DNA of 64,000 bases from assembly GCF_003369915.1 (NCBI RefSeq), contig NC_046676.1, positions 19,698,001-19,762,000 of the forward strand, in the 5' to 3' direction. This stretch comes from Drosophila miranda. Taxonomy: Eukaryota > Arthropoda > Insecta > Diptera > Drosophilidae. The notes beneath the pieces were generated by a model. That model made no database searches, was not told the origin of the DNA, and was given only the letters and a program-made list of their open reading frames with translations. Below are positions 24,120 to 37,043 of this stretch, one piece after another. Each line of letters opens with the position of its first letter. The stretch's first letter is position 1. Both the position numbers and the translations under genes were made by a program.

Positions 24120-27100
24120 AGCAGCCCCTTACATAACAGAATGGTAAAGGCGTTAAGCCAAAACCCAGCAGACAGCCATCAATGTGTGTACTTCATTCAG
24201 CCTGGCCCCGGACCAACGTGTGCCGGGCTTCATCTGCGATAAGAGAGTCGAGTCTCGAACTGCACCTACCTGGGCGAGCAGCATGCACTGGGAGAAACCT
24301 CCACGACGAAGGTGGACGGAATAACTGGTTTGATGCTGCGTCCCGCAACATCGTTTCTGGCAGTGCACCAGCGATCTGCTTATCAATAATTTGTTTTTCT
24401 CCTTTTGCTGCATTTAGGCAGAGATTCTCTGACGATAGCAGCTCAAGTGTCACACGCCCACATTTTTGGAGCAGTCGATCCTCGCTTGGACTGCGGACCG
24501 CGGACCACGGACCGCGCACCGATCTGGGCAATCAGCTCCAACTGCGGCTATTTGCACATACGCCACGCCAATAAACTTGTACCCACCACCGAGGCACGCT
24601 TTGATCCTCATTCTCGGTCTTCATCTTGAGTCTCATCCTCAGTTTTTGTTCTTTAGTCTCGAAGGCGGTCGGCACACGCTTGCGTTCGGTTTCTCCCCTC
24701 CGCTTTTGGCCTTTCTTTCGTTTGGTCTGGCCGGCTTGGCCTGGCCTGTTGCCTGGCTTGGCCCCTCTGCGCATAAATCCACGCGGAGCCACGACTCCGA
24801 GGCTGAGGCCGAAGCCGAAGCGAGCGCCGGCGGCAATTATCGCGATATGATAAACAAATATTTTGCATCTAAGGTAAGAAGCAAGAGGCTTTCCCGGCAT
24901 TCTGGCGCTTAATTATGAACTCTGTTTGCACTGTGGATGGGGCTGCCATTGGGGGCTGTGCTGGCATTGGGCCTATACGCGTGGCCTCACTCGTACTCGA
25001 CTCTCGTCTTCTGGGAGGTTTGTCTTTTGGGCTTGGCTGGGCCGCTGCCAGCAGTTGTTGCAATATGCAATTTAGAAGCTTATCTCCAGCGGGATACCAA
25101 TCGCTTGGCCGTAACCCCCACGAGAGTGGGTGGAGAGTGAGATGGGAAATAAATATGGCTCTATTTTGGAGACTGAGTTGAGAAAGATGTGGCGGAATGG
25201 GAAAAATCACTAAGAGAAAACTAAATGGGATATTAATTTCGATAGAAATATCAAAATCTCTGCCAATTGGACCCCCTGGTTGGGCCATATAACACCCTTC
25301 CCCAGAGGTTCCGCACATTAAAATATTTGCATACGATTCTATGGGTGTATGGGTGAGAGCCCATGCACGTGTATCTGTGGACAGCATACACACACATATA
25401 CAGAGCGACATTGGAGCCTCCACCAATTGAAACAAACCAAATGCAAAGTCGTCTCTCCCACAACAAATGGAACGGGAAACAGGTTTTCCACCTCGGAAAG
25501 TGAGACTCAGAGCCAGGCCAAAGCAAAGACTCTGACTCTGGCTGGAGAGGGGCTCCAAGTCAAAGGTAAGAGCCAAAGCCATAGCCGGAGCCAGAGAGGG
25601 AGAGAGAAAAAGAGAGAGAGAGAACAAACGAACGAACGAATATTAAATAAAGTTTGTTTCATTCGATTCAAAAGAACTTGCCGCTCTGTCTCTTGCTCTG
25701 GGAGATCGACTTCGCCTGGCCACTGCCACTGCCACTTGCCTCTGACTCCGACTCCCGACGCTGTCTCTGCCTCGTTCCGCTTTGCTGAGCAGCTGCCACT
25801 CTCTGGTCGCTCTGGCTCTGGGCCAAGACTGCGCGAAAGGTTTTGCTCGTGCGCTTTTAGCTTTTCGCTTTTTGGCCTTATGCATCGATACCGACTGAGG
25901 CAGAGACAGAGGCACCGACCCGACATCCACATCCACATCCACATCGAAATCGCAGCGGGTTCACCTCTGAGAGAGCGTCGGGCAGTGGCAGAGTTTAGTT
26001 GGTTTGCGGTTCGTCATCAGCGTGGTTCATGTGGCTCTAGCTTTAGCTCTGTCTCAAGCTCCGTTTCCATTGACATCGGCATCGCAATCGCCATCTCGGT
26101 CCACGTCTCCGTCTCCGGTTATAATCATAAATATATCTACATACAGACTGGCCTGGCCGCTGGCTCTATACCAGAGATCGGTGCGAGTATATAGGCCCAA
26201 TTTTGTTGTAGTGCTGTGCATTTTCCCAAGAGTGCGATTGTATCTGTGTTTTTCGGTTTGTGAAATGCTGAAGCCCTTGATTTTAAGCAAGAGATACGCT
26301 CATTAGTCGCGTCCCCTCAGAAGCTTGCGATCTGAAACGCGTTTGTCAGGCCAAATCTTGGCTATGACCTCCGTGTGAGCCCCGAAAGTTGTGTACCGAT
26401 TCGCGAGTGCCCAGAGTGCGAAAATGTCCAAGCCATTAGCCGATTGCAGCATTGCGAAATCTTAGACCAAATGTGGGTTAGGGTCTGAACCAGAAACACA
26501 ACCAAATCCGACAGCGAAAAGACACAGAATTCACACAGACGGACAGAGGCAGACAGACAGACCCTGTGACTGCCATCAGTGGCGACAACAACGTATGAGT
26601 AGATTTATGGTTGGAACTGTAACTGGGCAAAATACTTGGCCCAGCAACTGCCATCGTGCCACCAGCCAACGTACAACCCACCGACGACTAAGGGAAAAAA
26701 CTAACGGAATAATGCAACATTAAGCAAAATGCTGCTGGCCCTGCAACAGCAAAGACCCCTACAACACCAACACTTTCAGCAAGAGAAACATCAACCTGCC
26801 ACCGCCTGCGCCACCACCACCGCCGACATCATTGTCGCTACCGTCAACATCACCCACACCAACAACAGTGACTCCACCAACAATTCCAACAACAATAGTA
26901 GCTCAAACAACAATTCCATCGTTTTCTTCAACAACACGAAGATTTTCTTCAACAACATAGACTCCCACAACAACAACTGCAACAAAAACCACAGCAATAT
27001 TAGCAACAACAACAGCACCAACAACTTTTACAACAATTGCAACTATAACAACAACAACAACAACAACAACATCACCGTTACCACGAGCGCCGTAGCAGTC

Positions 27101-27147
27101 ACCGTAGTCGCAACCGCCACCGTCGCCGTCTCTGTTGCCTTATAAAA
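24120..27147 (+). other. Sox15 upstream and 5' UTR region
   Basis: No coding gene is supported here. The long apparent frames on both strands (24.2-26.3 kb) are low-complexity Leu/Ser/Arg readings of GC-rich repeats. Strong plus-strand donor-like sites occur at 24874 (AAG|GTAAGAAGC) and 25566 (AAAG|GTAAGAGCC). An acceptor-like TTTTGTTGTAG occurs near 26215. These are candidates for untranslated Sox15 exons. GAGA-rich sequence lies at about 25598-25623. The last 400 bp before the Sox15 ATG are rich in CAA and would be 5' UTR. The open frame from 26729 to 27145 in this stretch looks fortuitous. Confidence 0.45.
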
Positions 27148-30100
27148 ATGGAACCCTCATATGATCACGAACATCCACATCATCTGCTAACAAATTACAA
27201 GTAATATTTACATTTTTCCCATGCTAAAGTTTTTTTCTCGCTGTTTAATTATATCCAACCGAAGCGAAGATACATATCTTCAAGATAATAACCATAATGA
27301 AAAATGGAAAGAGTGCGCCTGTGGTGGTGAGGAAATTCTCTAGCTCTACGATAGTATGCCTCTCTCTCTCAAAGATCGGCATATACATAGCATATGACAG
27401 GGGACTTTTTTAAGACTTGGTCGCTCACACAGATACAGATACAGAGGCACAGAAAGCGGGCACGACAGCCAAAGGCCGACGGGGATTTCATATGCTCAGA
27501 GGTACATGGTATATAGTGGCTATATATAGGGCCTGAGAAGTTGCTTAGATTTTCCTTAGCGGGGCCCCAGCACTTGCACTTGTGTCTGTATCCGCTTCTC
27601 GCTCCACTGTACGGGTTCTCCCCTCCTCTCCTCTCCGCCACGAATATGTAAATGGATGGACGAGAATAACTTAAGAACGTCTTCGGACGGGGCTCGAAAT
27701 TGGTCAAGTGGAAAGTAAACCAAGAGACCGACCGGGCTAAGTCCGAATGCGGGTGGAGCGCCCTGGGAAAAAGTGGGTATGCAGAGGGCAAGTCCGCAAG
27801 AAGTTTTAATTTTTGTATATTTTGGGCCAGAGGTCATGCGGCTTTGACAATTAAAAAAATTTAGCTCCGATCTACAGAGCTTGATAGCTACGCATGAGAT
27901 TTTAATAGTTGTAGGTATATACATAAGTATAGAAAAATATATAGTATGTCTGTGCATATATGTACATACATATGTATGTGACTGACTGATGCCGCGGTTT
28001 CCGACGGGAAACTCTCGGCTACAAATTGGCTGAAATTATGAATGGAAATGAAGCCATGAAACGAAATTAAATACTGATGAAAACGATTTGATAAATCCCC
28101 ACAAAATTCGAAAGACATTTGGGAACATCTAAGCGATGCCCCAAGTGATCTTGGGCGAAAGCTTGTCGCATATTTCGTCACATTGTTGGAATCTTCCTTT
28201 TGGAATTGGCCACAAATCAATTCGGTTTCAAGCGAAGCGATACCATTTAATTTGATCTCTTATGGCAGTCACATAAATCAAGCCAAGGCATCGATCTACC
28301 CAAACTCTGCTAACTTCAGACCCAATCTAAATAGTTTTCCACATAAAAAAAAAAAATAAAATCCAATGAGCCATAAACAACCAGCTGTGTATATGGATTT
28401 TCCATCAAGTTTGGCAATTAATTAAGTTTTCATTGGGACTTGGGCCTTGGCGGTGCGGAGGAAATCTCAAACTTTAACAAATTCGATCTGCGCCTATTAG
28501 TCTCCAATTAAAATAAGACTTCCTATTAGTTTCCAATCATAACACCGATTCCTGGAAAGTCTACATACATATATGGAAATTGTGTGACGTCTTAGGTGAG
28601 ATACTCACAGACATAGTTGGTACTGGCTCTTTTCTGGATTTCCCCATTCGAGACAGGAACTAAAACTATTCACTGACGTAAAGGCCATTCCAAAAGGTTT
28701 TTTCCTGGAATCTCTTTCTAACTTTTCATGCATTTAAATCAAGTAGTGACATGTGAATTGGGTAATAAGATTACAAGGGAGCATCAGGAATGTCGGGGTG
28801 TACAGATTTAAGCAAATGAAATCTTCAAATAAGTGGTTTATTGTCCCTATCTATGATAACATTCCTTCAGTATTTTTGTTAAGGACTTATTGTTTTTGGA
28901 AGAAAAAATTACAAATATATAATCTTAAAGGCGGAATGGACCAATCCATTCAATATTAAAACTATTCAAGACTCGCGTTGTATGTATGTACATATACAGA
29001 AACTTTTAAAAAGATCTTCATGAGAACTTCTTAGTTTTTCGACCGCCTACTTTCGAAGACCAGATGGTATGTTACCACCTGACCAATGTAATATCATTAA
29101 GAGGGTAACTGTAAGTATAATCTCTTCAAAAAACCCAAGAAGATCCGGTGTGCGACTCCCCAATGGAGCCACCCTTTTGCTACACGACTTACAGGTCTGT
29201 TCGCCACTAATTTTCGGACTGCTTAAGTAGAGATCCTCGATATGCAATTACTCTACTTATTCGTATATGCATGAACAAGTGGAATACACCTCCATTTCCA
29301 AGCCATCCATATAATTTAGGGCCGCTCAAGCTGCGAGGGAGTCTCAACCAAGTATCCGTGTACGAGTATATGGTGTATCTGTGCGAGTCTCTCTCCCCTG
29401 TGTGTGTGCTTGTGTGCGTGCTAAAATCCATTAAGTTTTTGTATCTTTTTTATGCTCTTAAAATCGCTTGTGTGAGAACTGGGTCTTCGCCGTTTCTTTA
29501 GCGGAGAGCCACGATGCAGGGGCACGGATCGGCCGACGACAGCAGCAATAAACCTCATTAGCCGAACGAATCCGAAGAGTGATGATGATGATGATGATGA
29601 ACGCTTGCTTCATTAGTTTAATTATGTGGCATGGGGCCCTTATGTGGTGTATCCCCTATATGCTACACACAGATATATGCGACTCCATTTTCACTGTGCG
29701 TACAGATCCCATTCGTTGGGCAGCACAGGTAGCGCAGCGCGTACCTTCGCGCTGGTGCACGTTCATTAAAGCTAAGATGGCGGCTCTTCGGGCCCGGATG
29801 CTGGGGCTGTTTATGCTTATTGGTTGGTCAGCAGCATCTACATACAGATGCCCGCATACACAGGCAGACACGCGCTACTATATGTATATGTATTGCATGT
29901 AGCTGCTCCATGCATATGTATGTATGCGTAAATGGCCGATCGCCCGACAACTCATCGCTGGGGCACGGGGCCTGGCAGTGGCCTGGCACTCGCACTGGGC
30001 CTGCGACTGCGTCGTTAAGTTATTCAAGTACATCACACCTGGGCCGCTGCTGCAGTCACAGCCAGACCCAGCCAGACACAGCAGCAGCCGCAGCCGCAGC

Positions 30101-33100
30101 TTCAACTGGAACTGAAACTGGCTGAAACGAGACTGGTTTCTGGCCTCTTCTGTAAGCCACAGAAATCTGTTGGCTGTTGGCTGTTGCTGTTGGGAACAAA
30201 TGTATTCGGTCCGGGGCGCCTGCATTTGCAGCTGCAGGCAGCCAATAGACTGCAAATGGAGCAAATGGAGAGCCGAGGCAGATGCCTCTTGTGCAGGCTT
30301 GCTGGCCACACCCACCTCCGACTCCACTCCGTTTCTGCCTCTGAATGTGGCCGAAAACCAAAATGGCTTTTATTACCTTGTCGCACCGCTTACAACGCGA
30401 CCAATGCGATCGCTGGCGAGGCGCCAAATGATTTGCCAAACTTACCATAGATCCAGGATATGGGTTTCCGGGGGGATGAACTATCCGATGGTTGTTGATA
30501 ATTGTAGTTGGAACGAACTTGTACATTCTTTAGTTAGTTTTATGCAAATACTTGATTAATAGCCAGATAGAGAGAAAGAACACCTGCTTCGAAGGTGCTT
30601 TGTCTCGATATAGTTTTAGTCGATGTATAATGTATAATGAAATGGAAAGACAACTCTCTAAACCAAGTGATCCCATGATCATTCAACTGAAAGGGTGTAT
30701 GAAAGCTTTTGAGCTCAGTGATTTGGATGTTGCCACTTCATTGTATTAAAAGAATATCTTATGTCCCCAACATTGTTTGCTTTCCCCCTGCTCTTCCGCT
30801 ATCCAAATTATGTAGAGAGAAAACCCGAGACAAATCTGTCCAATTGTTGTCAAGACCCTGAATACTCGCCATTTTCATTCCCTCGGGTCGCAGGACTAGA
30901 CAAAGGTAATGACAGCTCTTCCCTCGCAGTCCGACATGGCCGTGGGACTGTCTTAATTACTGTCCCATTTGCAGGAATCCCTGGGATGTCAATCCAAGAA
31001 TGGTTTTCTAAAATTAGCCAGGAATATGGAAAATATAGATTAAGGAGAATGCTGACCGGGTGACGCTCTTTGTTTCTGACAATTGTCCTCCATCCATGAT
31101 CTGCTATTTGTATTTATTTTTGTATCTGTGTGTGGTGGAGCACATGGGAAAGGGGGAAAGGTAGGGGCTTCTGAAAAGGCTGTCTTGAGCAGCGCGGCAG
31201 AGCGTCACATGAATCACAATATGCTAAAGCGCCTGACACTCTCCAGATCAATGCGGCTTCGGCTTCAGCTCTGGTTGCGGCCTCCAGTACGGCTCCTGAA
31301 TGGAGTGGAGCTTCGAGGCTTGTTAAAGGGAGGAGTTGCCCACTTTTGTGGCAGCCAGGGAGGGGCATCGGCCGCTTCCTCCCCCCTGTTCAGACTCCGG
31401 TTGCAGCCACCAGAGAAGTCGCTCTTGTCGTAAACAAAACGTTCCACAGTCCCCAACTTGGCGGTGGACATCGAGTACTTGGACAACGGACAGGGGACAC
31501 TGGACAGCGGACAACGGACAACGGACAGGGTACTGGGGCAAGTAGAAGGGGCAGCGACAGACAGAGCCCGGACAGAGCGGCTGGCCGCAATGTGGAATAT
31601 GTGGCATTTTGCAAAGATGTTGACATTTTGCGCGCATAAAAATGCCAACTTACTGGCCACTGTATGTGTCCTATTTTAAAATCAGGGCCATGGCTAAGCA
31701 GTCCTCCAGCAGGCTTGTGGCATGGGGCAGAGCAGAGCAGAGTCTTAAGCTGAAGCAGCGGCTAAGCCGCATCTGCAGGAGCTTGGAGCTTGGTAGCTTC
31801 GTGGATCGTGAGCGCGCTTAGGATAAAGCCAGACTCAGAAACTGAGACTGCGGCCAGAACCGAAACGAAACGAAGCCGACCAGACAGTCGACAGTTTTGG
31901 ACAGGTTGGACAGCGGGCCGACAGTCGGACAGTCGGACAGTCGGATGGACGGACGGCAGGGCCCGGACGGTATAATTTTGTGTGCCCCTTTGCAACGGCG
32001 GATCGGCGTATCGGCGGCGGCGAAGTATTTAGCAGCCGCAGCCGCGGCAGCCGCAACCGAATATCAAAAACGTAACGACGTCACCGAAAACCCTCAATAA
32101 ATTATCGAGACTTCATCCCGTGGCTGGACTTGGAGTCGGGTCTGCTAAGGAGGGAGGGTCGCAAGGGCATGGGTGGGGCGCAGACTTGGCTAACTAAAAA
32201 TTTGCAACTTTGTCGGCATTGTCAATGGACTGCGCTGCTGTTGCTTTTGCTGCTGCTCCTGCTGTTGCTGCTGTTGCTGCTGCATCGAAGAAAGTCCACG
32301 GAACTAGAGCGTCTAGTTGTGGCACAGACAGAGTCGAGAGCCGAGAGCCCATAACCATGGCATGGCTAACAATTAGGCCCAGAGGTTGTAGGTAGGCAAA
32401 AGAGGCTCTGGCTCTGGGCTCTGAGCCCTGGCTCTGGCTCTGTGGATGGAACTACCGCTTTGGGGCACACAATAGACCAAAAGTGTAGTGGGCAGCAATA
32501 AATTCAAACGGTAACAAATCGAGGAAAGAAGGGACGAACGAACGCATATACTGAAACTGAAACAGATCCCAAAGGAGCGACCGGAATCGGGGATCGGAAT
32601 CGAGATCGGGAGCTTTGGCAATATTTAAACTTGTCTTCGGATCTGCTCTCCATGCTTCGCGCTCTGCCTGAATTCTTGGAAGGCGAATTACTTTGAAATG
32701 TGTCGATATGTCGCAACTTTTAAAAGTTATGCATAAAGGCCCAAGAACCTGGTCTGGTCCAGGCCGTGGGCCACAGCCACAGCCTCATTCCAAGTCGCAG
32801 TCGCAGTTCCAGCTTCTGCTCCAGCTCCATCTCATCTCCATCGCCAGCCCATGAGCTCCAGCTTCTTTGCTTACTCCGACTCGACGGTGGCTTGTCGAAG
32901 TCGGGGCGGCCTCCTTTGATAATACAATAGCTGCACGCGCCCAATTTACATTTATGTCCGCTGACATTAAGGAGCGCACCGCAGCAGCAAGGGATCCATG
33001 CCGATCCAGGGCCCTGCCCCTGCCAGTACTCTATCGAGTCCGAGTCCGAGTTCCAGTTCCAGTTCTGTGTGTGTCTCTCTGGTGTCTGATAAATGCAAAG

Positions 33101-36100
33101 TTCCTCGGAGCTTCCCTGCCCTTTGTGTTTGTATCGCCCTGTGCGTGCCAGCAACGCGAAAATTGTCATCGTATTTAGCAGCCCTTTTAAATATCATTAT
33201 AGGGAACATTGCGACGGCCCTGTTTGCCGGCGGTACGTAATTTCCTGCAGTAGCCCCTGGGGACAGGGATTAACAATGATCATGAATGCGATACACAGAG
33301 TGCGGACGCGTCTTGTTAGAAGGGATTACTCCATCATAGTCGGGATTGGGTGCGTTCTTTGATTGGTCTAGATATTTGTAAATTTGGTGGATTCTTCATT
33401 GGGCTTAACCTCTCACTGTTCTATAGAATAGTTCAAAGCGGCAGTTCTTTATAGTTTCTTCATACAGAAATCATGCAGATGAAGTTGTCTTTCAGATAGA
33501 ACCCTAGTCACCTACGAGTGAAATTTTTGTTTTTTTTGCATAGATAAAGATGTCAGTTTTAGTCAGTTTAGTCATAGTTTGAGGAATACCAAGAGATTTG
33601 GTCCACATCAGTCTTCGAATATATATGATAGCCCATTCTGTAAGAACTTTATATAGGCCCTCTTTCCCTTTAAGAGAGTACCCATATCTCCCACCAATCT
33701 ACCAACCATATCCTTTCCCCAACTATTTTGCAGCTCTAAAAAGTATCCACACATCTCGCGTACTCCGGAGTATAGCCACTCGACGGGCAGCGACTATCCG
33801 GAGCATGGAGGCTACTTGACGACGGATGGCCGCCTGATGCACGATGGTGCGGGCGAGGCGAGCCTCTACCATGTGCGCCAGGGCAGTGAACACTCCTCGC
33901 CCAGCCTGCACTCCCCAGCCATACAGAGCTCCGGCTACGAGAACGAGCACTCGCTGAACGAGGCAGTTCTCTCGGTGCACAGCCACTCCCCGATGCCGAT
34001 GGTGTCGAGTGCGTATGTGGGCGGAGGTGGAGGCAGTGCGTCCGGGTCGCTGATCAGCAGCAACATACCGCTGCTGGGTGGCGGTGGATGCTCCTCGGTG
34101 CTGAACAAGTTTCTGTCGCATCCACATCCCGGGATGGTAAGTGGGGGCTCCATGGAGGAGTGCGCTTCGCATTCGCCCATCGAGCCCGCGTCCATGTGGA
34201 GCTACGACTACAAGGGCGATCTGTGCGCCCCCAACTGTGGCTACCTGGAGAGGCACAAGCCAATGGCCGCCGATCTGAAGTACAGGCCCGGCGTAACCCA
34301 GTCAAAAAGTGCCAAAGAGTCGCGCATCCGCCGGCCGATGAACGCGTTCATGGTTTGGGCCAAGATCGAGCGCAAGAAGCTGGCCGACGAGAATCCCGAC
34401 CTGCATAACGCAGACCTCAGCAAGATGTTGGGTGAGCGTCTAATCATTCCCTGAATCCATAGCTTAAGCTCGTCCAAAATGTCAGCTATGAGGGATCTGT
34501 AATCTCTTCTCCTCATCTCGTTCCAGGCAAGAAATGGCGCTCATTGACGCCGCAGGACCGCAGGCCGTATGTTGAGGAGGCGGAGCGCCTGCGCGTGATC
34601 CACATGACGGAGCATCCGAACTACAAGTACAGGCCGAGGCGCCGCAAGCAGTCGAAGCTGCGCTCCATGCAGCCGGGAGGCAAGGATCAGGCAGAGAACT
34701 CACCTGCCGCCGGGGCAGGAGGGGGCAAGGCAACACCGAAGCTTTCCACGCCGCCGCTGACGACGGCCACCGCCTCCTCCAGCTATACCACGCCCACCGA
34801 CGAGAGCAGGTGCTCCTCCACGCCCCAGAATCCCAACCAGAACCAGAATCAGTACGAGCAGCCGCTGAAGCCCACGTATTCTCCGAGCTCCGTGGACTGC
34901 TACAGCAATGCGGACAGCACTGAGCAGATCGAGTCGCTTGCCGCCAATTGCCCACCCGCCCTGCTCTCAGAGTCCTCGCCCACAGGAGGCGTTGGGAGCT
35001 ACGACAGCTCCCTGCTGCTCAAGAAGCTAACAAAGCCGCCGACCAGTCGAGCGGCCAAGGCGCGTCAGGATAAACTCTCCAAGGCGGAGGAAAAAAGCAA
35101 GGCGCAGGCACAGGCACAGGCACAGCAGGGACTGTACGCCGCCTCCTATCCGCTGGCCCCCACTTCGGTGGCGGTGGTGGCCGCCCGAGGCATGTACGTA
35201 ACGTGCAACAATCGCGGGCTGCTCGATCATGGGCACTCCGTGAAGGGGACCTTTTATCCGCCAGTGTCCGCATCAGAGGACGAGGGCTCGATGCGTGGCA
35301 GCGTTGGGGGAGTGTTGCAGCAGCACTGTAACTTGGCGACATCCACAGCCACGTCCTCTGCCTCCTCTGTGACTGTCTCCGCCAGCGAGATGAGCGGCTA
35401 CACCGTGTCCATGTCGGACAACTGCAGCAACCTGCTGGGCGCCAACGAATATCTTTCCAATCCTCATCCCCATTCGAATCCCAGCGCCAATGCGTACGGT
35501 ATGCAGTACGAGGATTTTCTCCGCTATCAGAGCAACGACCTGGATTACAGCTCCGCCGAGCAACACAAGGACAACGCCTCGGACGGATCCGTGTCGCAGA
35601 AGTGCCTCAAGTACCCGGACACAAATCAGAACTACGACGACTACGAGGCGGAGGCGTACAACAATGCAATGCTGTTGTCGGCCCCTGGATCCGGCGGAGC
35701 GAGCTACTACACCCAGCTTCCGTACGCCCCCACCGGCCTGGCGGCCTTCCCGCTGCAGCTGGCGGTGCCCTTCCAGCAGACGGCGCCCGGTCCCTATGGA
35801 ACGCAAGCCATGCAGAGCAGCTACCTCCACTACGGTAACTATGGGGGATACGAGGGCATGGCCCAGTCCCAGACGCAGACACATCAGCAGCAGCAGGTTC
35901 CGCACCAGACACCACCTGCTCCTTCTGTCTCAGCGCCTCCTGCTCAGACAGTGACCTCGAATCCGGCAGCCATGCAACAGCACCCCCATCATCATCACTT
36001 TGGCCCTGGACCGGGGGGCATGGTTGGAGTGGGAGTCGGGGAGATGCTCTTCGAGCAACAGCAGCGGAAGGACGACGAGATTAGCAACATCCTGGCCGGA

Positions 36101-36127
36101 GTGCGCAAGACCTGCTACAGCAACTGA
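27148..36127 (+). CDS. Sox15: Sox15, SoxF-type HMG-box transcription factor
   Basis: Sequence-specific nuclear DNA-binding protein that bends DNA through an HMG box. Coding exons are 27148-27200, 33734-34431 and 34527-36127: 2352 nt, 783 residues. The small first exon encodes [17 protein letters not shown] and ends in phase 2. Its last two bases plus the first base at 33734 make an Asn codon, continuing [16 protein letters not shown] in frame, which fixes the start. The HMG box (about residues 215-290) begins [20 protein letters not shown]. It is split by the 95-bp second intron after SKMLG and resumes [21 protein letters not shown]. The C-terminal half is Ser/Gln/Tyr-rich and has a His-rich patch. 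The 6.5-kb first intron probably carries regulatory DNA. Confidence 0.93.
27201..33733 (+). other. Large Sox15 intron 1
   Basis: A 6.5-kb intron between the short first coding exon and the main exon. I see no nested gene. It contains simple-sequence patches: GATGAT repeats near 29580-29600, GGACA/ACGGACA tandem words at about 31490-31535 and 31895-31950, a TGCTGC run at about 32228-32285 and GAGTCC/AGTTCC words near 33028-33065. Predicted peptides here are short and repetitive. Confidence 0.6.
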
Positions 36128-36292
36128 TTCAGGATCGGCATCGGATATACTATACATATGTATGTAATTTTTGGTAACTAGAGATTAGTGAGTGGTTTAG
36201 GTTGTCCTGTCCCTTTTTGAACCCCACCCCCATATAGATTATCCAATCCACATAAATTGTACAATGTTTAGAAGTTTTATAAAGCGAAGATG

Positions 36293-36298
36293 AATAAA
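36293..36298 (+). terminator. Poly(A) signal of Sox15
   Basis: AATAAA 166 bp after the Sox15 stop codon. It is the first canonical signal downstream. The stretch from here to the VGAT start (about 740 bp) shows no gene and should hold the VGAT promoter and 5' UTR. Confidence 0.6.
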
Positions 36299-37043
36299 GT
36301 ATAGTCGAAGTAATCGAATCGCACATCGAAGAAAAGTAGAAAGTACGCGCCACGTGCTATAGAAGTTAATTAATTAATCGAATCCAATCAAATCGAATCG
36401 CATCTCATATCGATGTCAATGTCAAGGTGGAACACATCTTTGGGTCCACATAGTCGTGTGGAACGTGCCTGGCCATATGACAGCCACCCGATATATACTG
36501 CGAACAGGAGTCTGCGCAGTGGGCGCCATCATCATCAGATTGGAGTGTAAAATTTTCTTTTCTCATTCACTGCACAAAATTCTTACGTTACATAAAATTT
36601 TAAACACACTTTTCCACGGATTTCCGCAATAGTTTTCGGCCTTTTCAGTTGGATTTGGACGGCGTCGAGTTCCAGGATCGAGATTGAGTGAGCAGGATGT
36701 GCAAGTATCTGAAAACTGCATGATAAACGTGCTGCTCCATTCACCAGAGCGCCAAGTAGACGAAATCAATCATCCAAAATCTGAGACAAAATTCAGCTTT
36801 ATTTCTAGATTGCGGTTTTCCGTAGTGTAATTCGTAGTCGAGCTATTCGTGACACCCATTGCGGAGGAGCTGGAACTCACTCCGCACTCCGATTGCAGCA
36901 TTATTTCGCAGGCATATCCATAGGCAAAATCGATAAGCCTCAGGTCGAACTTGACACCACCGCGGCCGCCGCCATCTGTCTCCACTCACCATCCCACCAC
37001 CATCTGCTCTGTGTAAACTCGTAGCCAATCGCCAGCATTCACC

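Noticed and set aside
24869..26194. Overlapping 252-codon (minus) and 281-codon (plus) frames upstream of Sox15
   Set aside because: Both read the same CT/GA and TCC/GGA simple repeats as low-complexity Ser/Leu/Arg. No domain or in-frame exon partners.
26729..27145. 138-codon CAA-rich frame just before Sox15
   Set aside because: Poly-Asn/Thr reading of a CAA repeat. It is out of frame with Sox15, and the phase-matched ATG at 27148 explains the gene start.
29040..29260. Possible tRNA-like or mobile fragment in Sox15 intron 1
   Set aside because: Short words such as ACTCCCCAATGGAGCC looked tRNA-like, but no cloverleaf with A and B boxes could be drawn.
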